64,000 nucleotides of DNA. Source: Deroplatys truncata. Its lineage: Eukaryota > Arthropoda > Insecta > Mantodea > Mantidae. The notes beneath the pieces were generated by a model that worked only from the letters and a program-made list of their open reading frames with translations, was not told the DNA's origin and did no database searches. The stretch lies in NCBI GenBank assembly GCA_030765065.1, contig CM060976.1, positions 60,930,539 through 60,994,538 of the forward strand, written 5' to 3'. A program made the position numbers and the translations under genes. This document shows, piece after piece, positions 39,477 through 50,150 of this stretch. Position 1 is the first letter of the stretch. Every line of letters starts with the position of its first letter.

Positions 39477-39525
39477 TATGTGGTGGAATTGCCTTGCCTT
39501 TTACAATGATTCTATTGTAGAAACA

Positions 39526-40195
39526 TCAGGAATTTGAACTTTCAGGGCATTTATGGTTTTGTGGGTTAGTGTCTGTTGAGGTGCAGTGATACAAAGTAGC
39601 ATATATTGCTGTATTAATATGCTCAACACCAGGACATTTTTTAATGACCTTTCTACAATAATTTGTTGATTTTACTATTGTATCCTCTTTTGAGCTTCCA
39701 AACTTCTGTCCACCCAAAGCAACTCCCTTTGTCTTTCATTCCTTTACCAAATTTCTTATGCCTGTGCTTAACCTCTTAGCTACATGGTATTCCTCTTTTT
39801 TTATTTTAGCATCACCATACACTGCCTGCTTATATGTTTTAGAATCTCCTTTTGATAAAATAGTTGTGTATCACATTTTGCATATACTAATAGCTCTCTT
39901 TTGCAATATAACTGCAGCTGTCATCTCCATTCCAAGAGTATAATCTGGTACTGCATTTTCACAGTATATTTATATATCATTATTGCCTGAAAATGTTGAT
40001 GGTTTTCTCTGGCTAGATGTTGGAATACATGATTGAGCAGCTGATGAAATCGATTTACTTACTTTAGGTTCTTGTGCAGTGGAATTTTCAAGTTCCTCAA
40101 TATTTCCTGTCATATTTCCATCTTTTTGCAGCTAGAAATTCAACAATTTGAACTTTCTTTTTATTTTCTTCCCATTAATTCTATTGTCTGCCAGT
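39526..40195 (-). pseudogene. Mutator-like transposase C-terminal fragment
   Basis: Minus-strand frames read GMEMTAAVILQKRAI, KQAVYGDAKIKKEEYHVAKR, then LGGQKFGSSKEDTIVKSTNY, YCRKVIKKCPGV and ATLYHCTSTDTNPQNHKCPE. This resembles the C-terminal part of proteins annotated as Mutator-like transposase domain-containing in insects and cnidarians: L-G-G-K-x-x-L-T, Y-Y-G-x-A-I-R, then C-S-T-D-x-x-P-Q-H-x-x-C-P. Several stops. The clade assignment is from memory of the family and only moderately sure. Confidence 0.55.
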
Positions 40196-40373
40196 TCTGT
40201 TCATGGTAGCTCAGTTATATGAACTAAAAGATCTAGATTTCAATGCTACACTCTAGAGGCACAATACACAACACTAAAAAGTTTTTAGCACCATAAAAAT
40301 AATAGTGGCTCTCATTTATAATGTACCTAACTAGGTATAACACTAAAATAAGCACAAACTATAGGTTTGTTCC
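40196..40373. other. short unassigned stretch
   Basis: Nothing recognised. Confidence 0.4.
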
Positions 40374-42085
40374 AACACACGGTTCTGAACGGGTTCCGAA
40401 CTAATTCCAACACATGCTAATGCACATGCGCCAGTCCGGTACGCTCACAGAACTAATTCGGAATTTTGTGTGGTTGGAACACTACTTGAACCGTTCGCGT
40501 TCTGTCACGGCCTTCTTCGTTGCACGGTCAATCAGAAGACGATCAAATATCTACGTTTACAGCGTTGATGAATGAAATCAAACTCAGCGTTTCTTTCATA
40601 CTGATTCCAGTCCTAATATTCGAGCAAAAATAAATCGCGTTAGTTTATCGGCTTAAAGCCATTGATACTGAGTTATTGCGAATAACAATTGTAATTTATA
40701 GATATTATATTTAAACCAGAACCCGGAAAAAGTAATTTAACACAATTCCAATTTAACATTAGGTTTCCTGCTACAGAATGTTTAATTTAAAACTCCAATA
40801 CTCTGAGACAATGACACCCCACATAAATTCTATTCCGAATGTAATGCAAATAATACAAAACTACATGGTACCAATGTATGCTTATGATCAGGGTTAGGAT
40901 TTTTAGTTGCAAATTTCAGATGAAAAAAGGAAGGGAAAAGGTGCTCAAATGAGGTGAAAAAGGCACAATAAGGTGCTGGTTTATTTAAGGGGATGCACAG
41001 CTGAAATTGCTATTTTCTAAACTATCCATTCAATTGGGCTGAAATTTTTATTTCTTTATATATAATTGTTTTGTGAATTATAGCCCAGTCTTAATAATTC
41101 TCGGAACTGCGCGGTTGAGGTAATTGTCGTCTCTGCCTACCCAGGCTTCGTCTCCACGTAAACAGATGACGTCTCACAGCAACAAACTCACATTCACGAA
41201 CAGCAGGCTACTTACTGATTCTGGTGGGATAGAATCACTCATTTTCAATTGCATTATTGCGGGCTACTTTATAGCAGTAAAGTGAGAGAAAGAGGTTTTC
41301 GTCGAACACACAATTATTTTCCATTGTTGCGGGTGTGCTTTCAATTCCTGCGCGGCGTTTACTGAAAGAGGTAGACTTACTATTCGCACGTACACAGCAA
41401 GCTGAGGAGACGTTAATTGAAAGTTAAAGAATAAATTGGAATGAAACTTAAAGGAAAAAAGGGGATTATGGGCATGGTTGGGGGGAAATGGTATAAAGGT
41501 CCCAAAATAACGGAATAATGTTTAAATGGAAATAATCCTCTTTTTCGGAAGTCGATGCATCATTAAAAAGATCACTGTCACCTTCTAAATCACTCATTCT
41601 TGTTATCTTTGAACACTGTTTTGCTCCCTGGCTTTGTTAGACGTTTGTTCTTTTCCTCAAGTATGTCGCCATACTACTCAACAGCGAGCAACTGCTTACC
41701 AAACACCTTTGCTATTCCGTATTGAGAAATAAACACGAATGGAGGAATGAATTACATATTCAAATTTATTTTCTACTGAATACAGAGAGTATGTCGCTTT
41801 TTCAATACTCTCTGTCGGGTTTGTTCCAAGCGATTAGAATCGATTCTGAATTAACTGAGTATGCGCTGTAGACCATACAACTGCGCATGTCTGGAATTTT
41901 CAGTTCCTATTCTTAATCACGAACCGATTTCACTCGTTCCGAACTAGTTCCCAAATACGTTGGAACAGCAAACTGGAAATTCAGAATTGGTTCTGAACTG
42001 ATTCTCTGTCGTGTTGGAACGCCACTTAGCTACTGCGCACACTCAGATAATTCGGAATCGATTCTGAATCGTGTGGGAACAAACC
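40374..42085. mobile_element. non-autonomous terminal-inverted-repeat element, possibly compound
   Basis: The left end GGTTTGTTCCAACACACGGT and the complement of the right end GGTTTGTTCCCACACGATTC match, flanked by TATA/TTATA. A third, inward copy of the end (GGTTTGTTCCAAGCGATTAG) starts at 41818, so 41818-42085 could by itself be a 268-bp MITE. Subterminal regions are crowded with GTTGGAAC and GAACC-type repeats and GATTC-A-GAATC motifs. I see no transposase in the middle. Confidence 0.7.
41782..41816. repeat. short hairpin
   Basis: ACAGAGAGTAT and ATACTCTCTGT are perfect 11-base inverted arms with a spacer of about 13 bases, just outside the inner copy of the element end at 41818. Confidence 0.7.
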
Positions 42086-42190
42086 TTATATTTCACAGCA
42101 TCAACAAAACCATGTATATTTATTTTGTTTAAAGTAAACACAAATTACGCGGTAAGCCATATTCATTTGTTCTAAAAGCCTTTTTTTTTT

Positions 42191-42219
42191 ACAAGCGCTT
42201 GGAGACGGAACACCCGAAG
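42191..42219. repeat. left arm of a 29-bp perfect inverted repeat
   Basis: Starts ACAAGCGCTTGGAGACGG and ends CACCCGAAG. Its exact reverse complement is at 45635-45663. Poly(T) precedes it. Confidence 0.9.
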
Positions 42220-42307
42220 TTGACCATGAAGCTGAGCAAATGCCGAAAATGAATGACAGCGAATGTTACTGGGAAAATTTTAAATTGAGTATTATTTTAT
42301 TTGTGAT

Positions 42308-42600
42308 TTAACTACTATGGTCCTTAGCGTCCCATTCTATATTGGGCGTGAAACACCGGTAATTTTGCTCAAAGGCCTCTTTATCAGGCTTGAGGTTCTT
42401 TTACGTGCCGTAAATCTACGACACGGGACCACCGGCTTTACTTCCCTTCCAAAGGAAGCCGTGCTAAGGATTTTTACGCCCGAAAAAATCCATCGCCCTC
42501 CGCCGGGTTTGAACCCGCGACCTTGGAAACTAGAGGCTAGCACGGTAGCAATGTTCTTGGGACATTTCAGCATAAGGTAAGGGAGTATTGAAGGTAGTCC
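42308..42600 (-). repeat. tRNA-derived SINE, copy at 42.3 kb
   Basis: Read on the minus strand it carries a box B, GCGGGTTCAAACCC (about 42505-42520), in a tRNA-like head, followed by a body with TTCCTTTGGAAGGGAAG and ACCTCAAGCCTGATAAAG and the tail part CCAATATAGAATGGG. The copy at 45076 and the inverted pair at 20834 share the body. The head end near 42600 is approximate. Confidence 0.75.
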
Positions 42601-43506
42601 ATTCCGGCACATGTTGCTCCCTTTGGCTGCAATCAAATACGTATGTGGAAGATTGGCCGCGCACGCTCTTCGACTGGCAATTGAAAGTGAACACGTAAAG
42701 CCATGCATTTCAAAGCAAGAATTTGTACATACATAGCGTAAATCGGTGCTTATAAAGTACAAAACTATAACTTGAACAATAGCATACATCTTTGTCAACT
42801 TCTACACCGATACAAGCAACTTAGCTGTCACAACTATTTTGGGTACTGCTAAGATAAACTGAAATAGCCTTTTTGTAACACAAATTTGGCTTACATTTAG
42901 AAGTGATCATTCATGCTGTTCTAGAAGAGTTGGATGTTACCCACTGGCGATTTTTCCTGGAACTTTGCTCCTCCATAGCAGCAATTTTCGTTTTCTCTAC
43001 CACGTATATATTATGTAGAGAAAATATTGCTTCCATCTGAAAATTGGATACTGAGATTTCACCGAAACACATGTTTTGAGACTCCCTGAATCCAAAAAGG
43101 TCCGTGTGTGTTTAAGGTTTGTAAACAGCTGATGCAGTAATTTGTATCACAAATTACTTAAATGTAAATAATGATTGTAATATGAATATGCATTTTTATG
43201 TGACATTGATTTGAGATGTTTCTTGACTGTAATTATTGTTGAGAAGTAAGTTTTTAATGCCTTACTGAAACTGTCAATAATAGCGCGCAATAATGCAGCG
43301 AGGGGGGGTGAGCTGTTTATCATTATTGGAAACGAGGAAGTTGCGTAATATTGGCGCGTTTTTCCGTTGAGAACCTTCTGGAATATTTCCCTAGAGCATA
43401 TGTATTCATAATTTTCATTGGATATAAAAATAGACGCTAATGTTGGCGCGTTTTATTAGCCAATTGCAGTTCAGTTATAATCTTTAGGCATATCAGGGAA
43501 TGGGAG

Positions 43507-43515
43507 TATAAATAG
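43507..43515 (+). promoter_or_regulatory. TATA box of the solo LTR
   Basis: TATAAATAG at the position equivalent to the TATA boxes of the 14 and 17 kb LTRs. An intact promoter in a solo LTR could start transcription toward higher coordinates, but no gene lies close by. Confidence 0.6.
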
Positions 43516-43536
43516 AGGCTAGGTTAGAGGTAAAGT

Positions 43537-43640
43537 CAGTTCATCGAAAATCTCAATACATTACACGTCGCCTTCAGTCGTTCAGTTCATCAAAAATCTG
43601 TGTACACTACACGTCGTCTTCAGTAAGTCAGTTCGTCGAA
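43537..43640 (+). repeat. tandem repeat downstream of the LTR TATA box
   Basis: A unit of about 46 bp beginning CAGTTCATCGAAAATC and containing ACACGTCGCCTTCAGT occurs twice in full and once in part. It lies in the likely 5' leader/R region and is absent in this form from the other LTR copies. Confidence 0.75.
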
Positions 43641-45075
43641 AGTATTAGTATGACATACATCGGATATAGATTCACAAGTTACGCGCAGCAGAATTATGAA
43701 AGATCTAAAGTATGGTAAAGTTAATTATACAAAAGATTGAAGTACGTGGATTAAAAGAATTATCAGTAAGAAGTTATTATAACAGTTTCAGTTTGGCGAG
43801 TGTTAAGATCAATGTATAAATGTGATAGTTAACGTGTTCAACAATAAATGTGTAAAACAAATTTCTTCATCAGTGTTCTTTTTGGATAAAAGATTCCTTT
43901 CCGTTTACACAACCCTGATCAAGAGACATGTTCGAGCGAGAAATAATAGCTAGCCGGAGGACAGTAAACCAAAATTAATTAAGATAACAATATCGTTCTT
44001 TCAAACGAACACGAACACTGCTGCAAATTGCTAACACCAGATGGAGCTACAAACCGAACAAATGAATGACGTCACAAGATGGCTTCCACGCGTGAAGTAA
44101 AAATAAATAAACAACATTAGTAAATACAATTACAAATTGGCTACCACAACGTGGGGCTACAATAATGTTAAATAAATAACATTAAACCGTTACACAGCAT
44201 ACCTCAAAAACGAAAAGTAAGATAAATATCAAACTTGGTAGTATCTAAGTTCAGTACCTTCCAAAGATGCGACACAAAGATTTTCAAGAAATCCTCACCC
44301 AAACTACCCTTTACATGGAAGAATTTTCGAAATTTTTTATTTTCTGAAAAATGGCTTTACTGATTTTGATTAAAATGTCGTTGTATTGAAGATATTTATA
44401 TAAAAAATAAATGTTTATTTTTAATTTTCTGGGAATAGCTTGTGAAGTCCTCTTCATTCGGAAGGAGTTTTGTATAATCTTGTGTAGCTGGTAAACGTTA
44501 AACAACAGAGGAAAATCCGCTACACAAAAAAGTAGATCTCTTTAAAACATACAATTTATTTCAAATAACCTTATTTATAGCACTAGTAATGTCCGAGATA
44601 TCCTTTATTAATGGTCAGAATTGATCAATACTTAGCCATTCTTTTCAAGTCCGGTCGATTTTCAGTTGGTTCTTGCGATGTCATGAGAAGAGTGTGGAAT
44701 TTTAAGGTCAGGGTGTAGCGTACAGTTCGTAAACATTTGACTGTCGTTACTTTTCATTTATAAAGAAATGTGTACTGCAACTACACCAAATGCTTATCTC
44801 GATTAAAATGAAATTGATAGGAAAATAAACTTGCGTAAGAATAATTTATATATCCACTAATAAGCGATAGAGGGTAGAGAAAGTAATTGAATGTAACAAA
44901 GAGATTTTTTAAGTCACGTTCATAGTCTGTGCGAAAATGTACCGAGTACACTCGAGCTTGAATTTATCACTCTGTTTACACCTGTGTTAGTTGATCAACC
45001 TTAGGAAGCCTGTGGTACATAACTTCAGACGTTATGACGTTCAATTTTGAAATTGAATTCTATTTATGGACACTC

Positions 45076-45305
45076 TTTAACTGCTACGGTTCTTAACGTC
45101 CCAACCTATATTGGGCGTGAAAGATCGGAAACTTTGCTCAGAGGCCTCTTTATCAGGCTTGAGGTTCTTTTACGTGCCGTAGATCTACGACACGGGACCA
45201 CCGGCTTTATTTCCCCTCCGAAGGAAGCCATGCTGACAATTTTTACGCCTGAAAAATCCATCGCCCTCCGCCGGGTTTAAACCCGTGACCTCGGGAACTA
45301 GAGAG
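45076..45305 (-). repeat. tRNA-derived SINE, copy at 45.1 kb
   Basis: The same family as 42308-42600 with high similarity through the body. The box B reads GGGTTTAAACCCG here, so its central bases are altered. It is in the same orientation as the 42.3-kb copy. Confidence 0.75.
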
Positions 45306-45420
45306 TACACAAACATATACACATCGTACTTTACAAGATACCACTAGATTTGCACTTCAGCTTATAACTAAAACCATTTGGTACCAATCAATGTCTTTTA
45401 TGAGCGTGAACTAGAAACAG

Positions 45421-45602
45421 TATTGTTTTGTGGTGGGTGTAGGCATTTTTATGCACCTGTGTCAGATCAACTTCTAAGAAATAAAAACAGCGTATGCATT
45501 TTATACGCTATAGAGAAAGGGAGTATTGTTTTGTGGTGGGTGTATGCTTATGCACCTGTGAAAAAATGTATTGCATGAACCAGTACAGGTTCATGCAATA
45601 CA
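45421..45602. repeat. direct duplication followed by a 15-bp palindromic hairpin
   Basis: TATTGTTTTGTGGTGGGTGT at 45421 recurs at 45523, each followed by a variant of TATGCACCTGTG. Then TGTATTGCATGAACC (45567-45581) and its exact complement (45588-45602) form a hairpin with a 6-base loop. Confidence 0.85.
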
Positions 45603-45634
45603 ATTGCGTCAGATTCAATTGTTACAGTTACAGC

Positions 45635-45663
45635 CTTCGGGTGTTCCGTCTCCAAGCGCTTGT
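45635..45663. repeat. right arm of the 29-bp perfect inverted repeat
   Basis: Exact reverse complement of 42191-42219, 3.4 kb away. Confidence 0.9.
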
Positions 45664-45699
45664 GCCTTTTTTTAAGCAGGTTAGCCAACACAGGAAATG

Positions 45700-47678
45700 C
45701 AAAACAAAACTTCCCCTGTCACTAAACAGCGCTAAATTCAAACTTAGAAAACTATGAGTAGCAATTTCGGAACCGCAAAATTCTGTGGCGTGGCACATTT
45801 TAGCCATGCGCAAGTGCATTTAAAAGAACACGTGATTCAGGGTTTAAATGCCCCAAATGCATGTGATACATTTTCATACTAATTTATCATGCAAAAAGAT
45901 AATTTTGCAATTTTTCAAGATGTTTGGTCAAATTTCACAGATGCATCACCTTGAGCAAAACTATAAAGATAAGAAATAATACAATAAACTGCAAAGATTT
46001 TAGTGTTAAAGGACGATACAACACATCTCCGTGTATATAAATCGAATCAATTCTCTGGTTCATTTCACTTTCAAAATAAGTTATCAAATTATTTACCATC
46101 ACTTTTCATTTTCAAAGTATTAACTATAACTTAGCATAATATGCACAAGCCAATAACACTGAATACTTCTAGATGGTACTAAAAAACTTGACTAATAAAG
46201 AAGTGAAAGCAAAAATTAGGTGATTTTCATTTGCTTAAAAGTAAGTAGACATGATGGAATCAATAACAAAACCACCCAGCACTCAATGATATGATATAAA
46301 CAAAGACAACATAGGCTCTTGTCATTAAATGAGTTTGAATCAGTTTGATGTCACCTTCCCTACCTACATATGCTCTACCTATGAAATACAAAAACTTTCC
46401 AAGATCCCCAACACGGTAGGTAGCAAACAGGGATATATTTAAAGGAGGCCGGGACATACTTAAAGGGGCAATGAGGGCCCCCCCCCAATTTCTTCTTTTC
46501 TGGTACAACAGCAGAAGTAAATTGTTAAGGAAAGGCAATCACAAACATTTTAGCAAAAATCAGCCCCATAGGGAAGTATTTCTTCAGAAAGAGAATGTTT
46601 TTAAAGGGGAAATTTCTTTAAAGCAATCTAACATGTGAAGCTTAAAAAAATATTACTTCTTTGGTGGCTATGTTCTTCTAAAGATATTAACCATTTTACT
46701 AGCTTCCAATGCTTCTGTAGAAATAACTTTTTCCACAAGACAAAGGCATGTTCAGCCCTGTATTTATGCATGGGCCTGGGCTCAGGACAGCAAATTCTTA
46801 GGAGTGATAACATAGAGAAAACAATGATATATATATATATGCTGAAAATAAATTTTCACATGCGCTAAAACAGAGCAGCGATGGTAGCAGGAATTCTTAT
46901 TACTGAGATGGAAATTGTAGGTAGACGGACGGACTTGCATGGTGCAACTGACAACACTGCCTTCCTGCATGCTGCCTGCGCTGTTTTTGAGTGGCATCGC
47001 ACAGACGGGGGAGGGCAGAAAAATTGTTGGGCCCATGGGTGTAACATTACCTAAATATGGGGCTGGACATACTTGTAAAGCACAACATCTGGACTTCCTT
47101 GCTGTTGGTTCACTGTGATATTCATCTATCTGAAGATGAAGTTATAGATAAGTTTGAGTGTGTTCAAATAAGACTTGATTTTGTATTATGAATATGTTTC
47201 TAACATTTTAAATTGAAAATATGTTAACACTTGTGAAAAATTTAGTAAAATTCATTGGAAATTTCCAGAGTGTGGAGATTTCTGGCTCAGAACCCACAGT
47301 ACTGTTTGAAATAATTACTCTTAACACATGTGTAATATATCAGCGTATTATGACACTGTCGCATTTATAAGTATTCCAAATTTTTAATTTTTTATGGAGG
47401 TTAGTCACTCTGCGCACCCCCTCCCCAAATAAAATCTATATATGCCCCTGGTAGCAGCAATGTTGCTTCCACAATCTATCTCTCTCACACCTAATCAAAA
47501 AAGGCTCTCTCTTCATACCCCAGTAATTAAACCATATGATTTTCATATAAGGCAATTATATAGCAGAGAAGATGCTACAGCTCTTCTTGGAAAATATTGT
47601 AGATTGCAGTAATCAGCCACTCCCGATATAAATGCTCCTGTTAAAGTGGCAACATTTTGAAAAAAATAAAAAAAAAAA

Positions 47679-47746
<68 letters not shown>

Positions 47747-48072
47747 GAACAGAGTATAATTTAAGCCTCAAAACTAAAACTTGAAGATGAAGCTGCTTTA
47801 CCATCTGTACATGCACATGGTATTATCAAAATACTATATGGGCAATTCTATGTGAAACTGAATGGCAGAAAACCTCATTTTTTTGTTAACTAAGGTTGAG
47901 ATAATCATTCTTAGGACTGAGGTAAAATCTTAGTCCAGTAGTTTGAGGCAACCAGGCGTCTAATCTGTATCTGTCACATTGCTTCCATATCATAGGTCAG
48001 TCCCTCATGTGGTGGAGTCTTCTCACTAAAAGCTGTTTGATATGAGAGGCAATCTTGTGCTGCATTCACATA
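45700..48072. other. intergenic sequence with a trinucleotide run, no recognised gene
   Basis: Contains short poly(C) (46480-46490) and the (AAT)n tract at 47682. Nothing else recognised with confidence. Confidence 0.45.
47682..47746. repeat. (AAT)n microsatellite, about 21 units
   Basis: A pure ATA/AAT run of about 65 bases next to an A-rich stretch. Its translation on the minus strand gives a poly-Leu frame that is not a gene. Confidence 0.95.
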
Positions 48073-48856
48073 ACTTTCTCTACTCATTCTTCTCTTAACT
48101 ATTCTTATAGAATCTATTTTTCTGTCAACTTCGTGTTAACTGAGATAAACTTTCATTACACATTTATACGTTCGTTGTAGGTATAAGGATACAGCAGGTT
48201 AAAGCAATACTCACATTTTTAAAAAGTGGATTACTATGTGATGACTTTGAAATTCCATGCTCCTAGCATGACCATGAGAAAACATGAATAGCAATCCACT
48301 TCTTGTAAAAAAGTATAAGTACATCTCAGAAATGGTACCACCACCACCACCACCACAAAAAAAATTTGACATAATTGTATGCACATTCAGATCTACATTT
48401 TTTGTGTAGCTAGAGTTGTGTCTACCTCTTATAGTTTACCAATTACATAAAAGGACTTCTCAGGATATTTCCAGAAAATTCAAGATATTTTATTTGTCAT
48501 GGAAACATCTTAAGTATACAGTGTTTTAATCAAAATCACAAGAGCTATTTTTGAGACAATAGAAAATAATGAAAAATTTTCCATGTAAAGGATACTTTGG
48601 AGTTTGGGAAATTTTGTTGAAAAGCTTTGCATCACATCCTTGAAAGATGCTGAACTTAAACACAAAGTTTCATATTTAACAGACTTTTAGTTATTGAGTT
48701 ATCTGTTGGCAAAGACACACATGGTTTTCTGCAGGATTTTTTTTTTTAATTCGGAGAATCTCAAAACTTGCATTTCTGCTGAAGTACTGATATCAAATCT
48801 TTGGGTGGAATGCAAAAGGTACTTCCTCTACTCACAGGTAATCAGTAGAAAAAAGT
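48073..48856 (-). mobile_element. MITE family A, full-length copy
   Basis: Ends ACTTTCTCTAC at 48073-48083 and GTAGAAAAAAGT at 48845-48856. Internal blocks are the reverse complement of the copy at 19510. About 784 bp and non-coding. Confidence 0.78.
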
Positions 48857-48959
48857 AATAAAAGATGGTGTATAGAAAAAGTCACAAAGTAACATCACGT
48901 ATTTTTTTAACCAGGTTTGATTTCAATAGACCGAGTCGTTTGTCAGTAATATTCATTTA

Positions 48960-49030
48960 ATGTTAAGAGGGCTGATGCTGCTCCAGAGCATTTATTGTTA
49001 GAGGGCTGGTGCTGTTCCAGAGCATTATTT
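48960..49030. repeat. 35-bp tandem duplication
   Basis: Two adjacent units with TGTTAAGAGGGCTGATGC and TGTTAGAGGGCTGGTGC at the start and CCAGAGCATT near the end. Confidence 0.8.
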
Positions 49031-49279
49031 TCACAAACTTATGAAGATTCCCCAATGTTTTATTCACTTGTAATGGTAGCTTTTACATTATTTTAATCTG
49101 AGAAAACATTGTAAGAGGCACACTTGACATCCCCAGGAACACTCTGAGATGTTAAAAGAAAGGCTTCTAATTATGGCATGAAACATAAAAATAAAAGAGC
49201 ATTTACAGTCATAAATAAGTGGCAGATGATTAGGAATATATTCAACAGATTTAGGGTGGATAAAAATTATATCTCCCTG

Positions 49280-49355
49280 GTAGTGAACTGATTCCCGGTT
49301 CTCTGTACGACAATTCAGCATGCTAACCACTATACTATTGAGGATCATCAGCTAG
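49280..49355 (-). repeat. tRNA-Asp-like pseudogene or SINE head
   Basis: On the minus strand, TCCTCAATAGTATAGTGGTT and AGCATGCTGAATTGTCGTAC closely follow the start of eukaryotic tRNA-Asp (TCCTCG-TAGTATAGTGGTTAG), with GTC at the anticodon position. The T arm is degenerate (ACCGGGAATCAGTTC) and the 3' acceptor strand does not pair well. So it is a tRNA-derived SINE or pseudogene, not a working tRNA. Confidence 0.6.
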
Positions 49356-49369
49356 CTATCTTCTACTAA

Positions 49370-50150
49370 CACTCCATTAACAAAGCAGATATCACTGCAG
49401 TAGCCCAAGCTTTGTGTCATGCTGGTATTCCTCTTCCAATGATAAAAAAAGTCCTTCTGCTGAAATGCAGTTAATGCCTTAAACTGCCACTTGTAATAGG
49501 CAACATTTTGATAAAGAAGTGAGCAGGAGACATCTGCACATCTGTAAATTTCAAGTAGTCAATTACTTTCTTCTTGTATTGTATCCATCTGTGCAACACA
49601 TGGGAGTCACAAGCTGGTTCAGAATTATCACCATGAACTCTAATAATTGTAACACTGGTTTAATCACAGAACATAAATTCCCCTTTCCTTTTGTCATATT
49701 GCATTGCTCTATTGTGATGCCAAGAACACAATATAACATTTTTCTGCATTACCAAACTCTCAAAAGAAGAGATCAAGTTATTGTCACCCGACTTAGAATT
49801 GGGCACTCCTAACTAATGCACTGTTATCTTCTCACTAAGGACCAACCTCCAAACTGTACCAACTGTAACTTCCTGTAACTATTCTGCATATCCTTATAGA
49901 TTGTTCACGGTACAGTAGATGTATACAACAAGCTGGCATTTCCAATCTTCCCAATGCAGTTAACAGACCCAATATCCTCAAGAAGACGCTACAGTTTCCA
50001 ATGGTTACAAAACTCTCTGATTTGCTATAAATGTTTACCTAATTCCATGTTTATGCAATTGTAAATTAATGTATATCATTATGTATAACAGGTCGTGAAA
50101 AGACCATGTAGTCAAAACGACCTTAAATAAACCTTTAATAAAACTAAAAA
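49370..50150 (+). pseudogene. LINE C-terminal fragment (RNase H end and 3' tail)
   Basis: The frames include NKADITAVAQALCHAGIPLP (region after RNase H), LKRRDQVIVTRLRIGHS near 49765, and then HCYLLTKDQPPNCTNC. This is the conserved end of RNase H-bearing LINE proteins (R-R-x-x-V-x-x-R-L-R-I-G-H-T followed by C-x2-C). It ends with an AT-rich tail holding AATAAA-like motifs near 50125. It is truncated at the 5' side and full of stops. Confidence 0.75.

Larger units (their letters stand above)
43140..44194 (+). mobile_element. solo LTR inserted in a MITE
   Basis: A 1055-bp sequence starting TG and ending CA, flanked by the 4-bp duplication CAGC (43136-43139 and 44195-44198). It is related to the LTRs at 1, 14 and 17 kb, in the opposite orientation. 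TATAAATAG lies at 43507. It ends with a segment holding GGCTACCACAACGTGGGGC. A 46-bp tandem repeat (about 43537-43640) follows the TATA box. Confidence 0.92.
42990..44884 (+). mobile_element. MITE family A copy split by a solo LTR
   Basis: Ends GTTTTCTCTAC at 42990 and GTAGAGAAAGT at 44874-44884. The family blocks continue on either side of the LTR: ...TTTGTAAACAGC before it and CAGCATACCTCAAAAACG after it, against ACAGCATAACTCAGAAACG in the intact copy at 19510. Without the LTR it is about 836 bp, close to the 771 and 784 bp of the other full copies. Confidence 0.85.

Noticed and set aside
45567..45602. The 15-bp hairpin as a microRNA precursor
   Set aside because: The stem is too short (15 bp, 6-base loop) for a typical Drosha/Dicer substrate, and the flanks do not extend the pairing.
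46635..46868. Possible hAT C-terminal motif (LTILLASNASVEITFST)
   Set aside because: Only a short stretch resembles the dimerisation motif, with no other hAT block nearby. Too weak to list as a feature.
47613..47816. Poly-Leu open frame on the minus strand
   Set aside because: It is the translation of the (AAT)n microsatellite and has no flanking coding signal.
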